Assembly: GCF_016775155.1 (NCBI RefSeq)
Contig: NZ_JAEUGD010000067.1
Span: 519,022 to 583,021 of the forward strand
Reading direction: 5' to 3'
DNA: 64,000 nucleotides
Source of the DNA: Fulvivirga marina
GTDB lineage: Bacteria; Bacteroidota; Bacteroidia; Cytophagales; Cyclobacteriaceae
The notes under the pieces are model-generated. The model made no database searches, was not told the DNA's origin, and was given only the letters and a program-made list of their open reading frames with translations. Numbering within the stretch: position 1 is the first letter of the stretch; each line of letters opens with the position of its first letter. This document shows positions 63,720 to 64,000 of this stretch, one piece after another. A program made the position numbers and the translations under genes.

Positions 63720-64000
63720 TTAATACTCCCAAAGGTTATGTTCTTTTTCCATTAGCTGCATTTCCCACCACTCAGACGCCATAACAGCCTCCATTCGGCT
63801 TTTGTACATGTCAACTATAGGATCATCGTCAGGGTTCTCAAACTTAAATAATGAAGCCCTAAACAACCTCAATTCAAATGCATCTGCAAAATTCTTGTTT
63901 TCTGCACTGTTATACCTATTAATCCAAATTGCGCTCTCGGGATGTGCTTTAAACAAGGCATGTAGATCTTTATACTTAAGAACCGCCAATGGTAGCTGAA
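63720..64000 (-). CDS. Hypothetical protein, 5' end outside window
   Basis: At least 93 residues; the frame continues past the window edge (QLPLAVLKYKDLHALFKAHP). A TTG at 63989 is possible but unconvincing as the true start. The visible part is acidic, helical and rich in Trp, Glu and Asn (SEWWEMQLMEKEHNLWEY at the end). No family recognised. Confidence 0.5.
   Translation of the reverse strand, partial: QLPLAVLKYKDLHALFKAHPESAIWINRYNSAENKNFADAFELRLFRASLFKFENPDDDPIVDMYKSRMEAVMASEWWEMQLMEKEHNLWEY

Overview
This window reads as chromosome from a low-GC Bacteroidota bacterium, most likely a gliding or marine member of the Cytophagales; the genus cannot be fixed by eye. The evidence is: two large secreted proteins ending in type IX secretion (T9SS) sorting domains, a SprE/PorW-like T9SS lipoprotein, promoters of the Bacteroidota type (TAnnTTTG at -7) with few Shine-Dalgarno sites, a type 2 isoleucyl-tRNA synthetase, and an ATP synthase cluster lacking atpD/atpC. 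About 50 genes are packed densely, mostly on the minus strand. I see no rRNA, tRNA, CRISPR array, intact insertion sequence or prophage, so this is largely core genome.

Layout. 1-8.1 kb: a truncated membrane GAF sensor, then two paralogous T9SS cargo proteins flanking lnt (apolipoprotein N-acyltransferase), with a hairpin-rich 640-bp gap. 8.2-15.7 kb: guaB, an RlpA-like protein, a transglutaminase-like/TPR protein, a MORN lipoprotein, a Tat-type flavin amine oxidase, and a pnuC plus nicotinamide riboside kinase pair. 15.7-28.6 kb: a long minus-strand run of mazG, a PAS histidine kinase, glyS, an MtfA-like peptidase, dgt, an RND exporter, ileS and lspA. 28.6-32.9 kb (plus strand): an NqrM-like small protein, glmM, a cysteine desulfurase and a polysaccharide deacetylase. 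32.9-39 kb (minus): a purine catabolism operon of guanine deaminase, xdhA, xdhB, a small four-helix membrane protein and xdhC, with a small HTH protein upstream. 39.4-48.9 kb: an XRE regulator, hemH, a VTT-domain protein, an acetyltransferase-like protein, a five-PAS histidine kinase, then a hydrolase-OsmC fusion, an OmdA-type protein, AlkD-like repair protein and a methyltransferase. 48.9-56.8 kb (minus): a UbiA-like membrane protein and the cell-envelope/energy cluster M23 peptidase - bactofilin - AtpZ - small membrane protein - atpBEFHAG. 57-63.7 kb (plus): sprE/porW, a class A penicillin-binding protein and uvrC, then a truncated hypothetical gene.

Functional links. Envelope biogenesis dominates (Lnt, LspA, RlpA, M23 plus bactofilin, GlmM, PBP1, SprE/PorW and T9SS cargo). 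Guanine is converted to xanthine and then urate by the guaD-xdhAB operon, while GuaB, MazG and Dgt act elsewhere on nucleotide pools. PnuC and the kinase take up and trap nicotinamide riboside for NAD.

No single wholly new system stands out. The most interesting points are the GIHH signature (in place of HIGH) in IleRS, a small Mpv17-like or AlaE-like membrane protein inside the xanthine dehydrogenase operon, strong intercistronic hairpins in the ATP synthase operon, and a four-cysteine insert in ferrochelatase.
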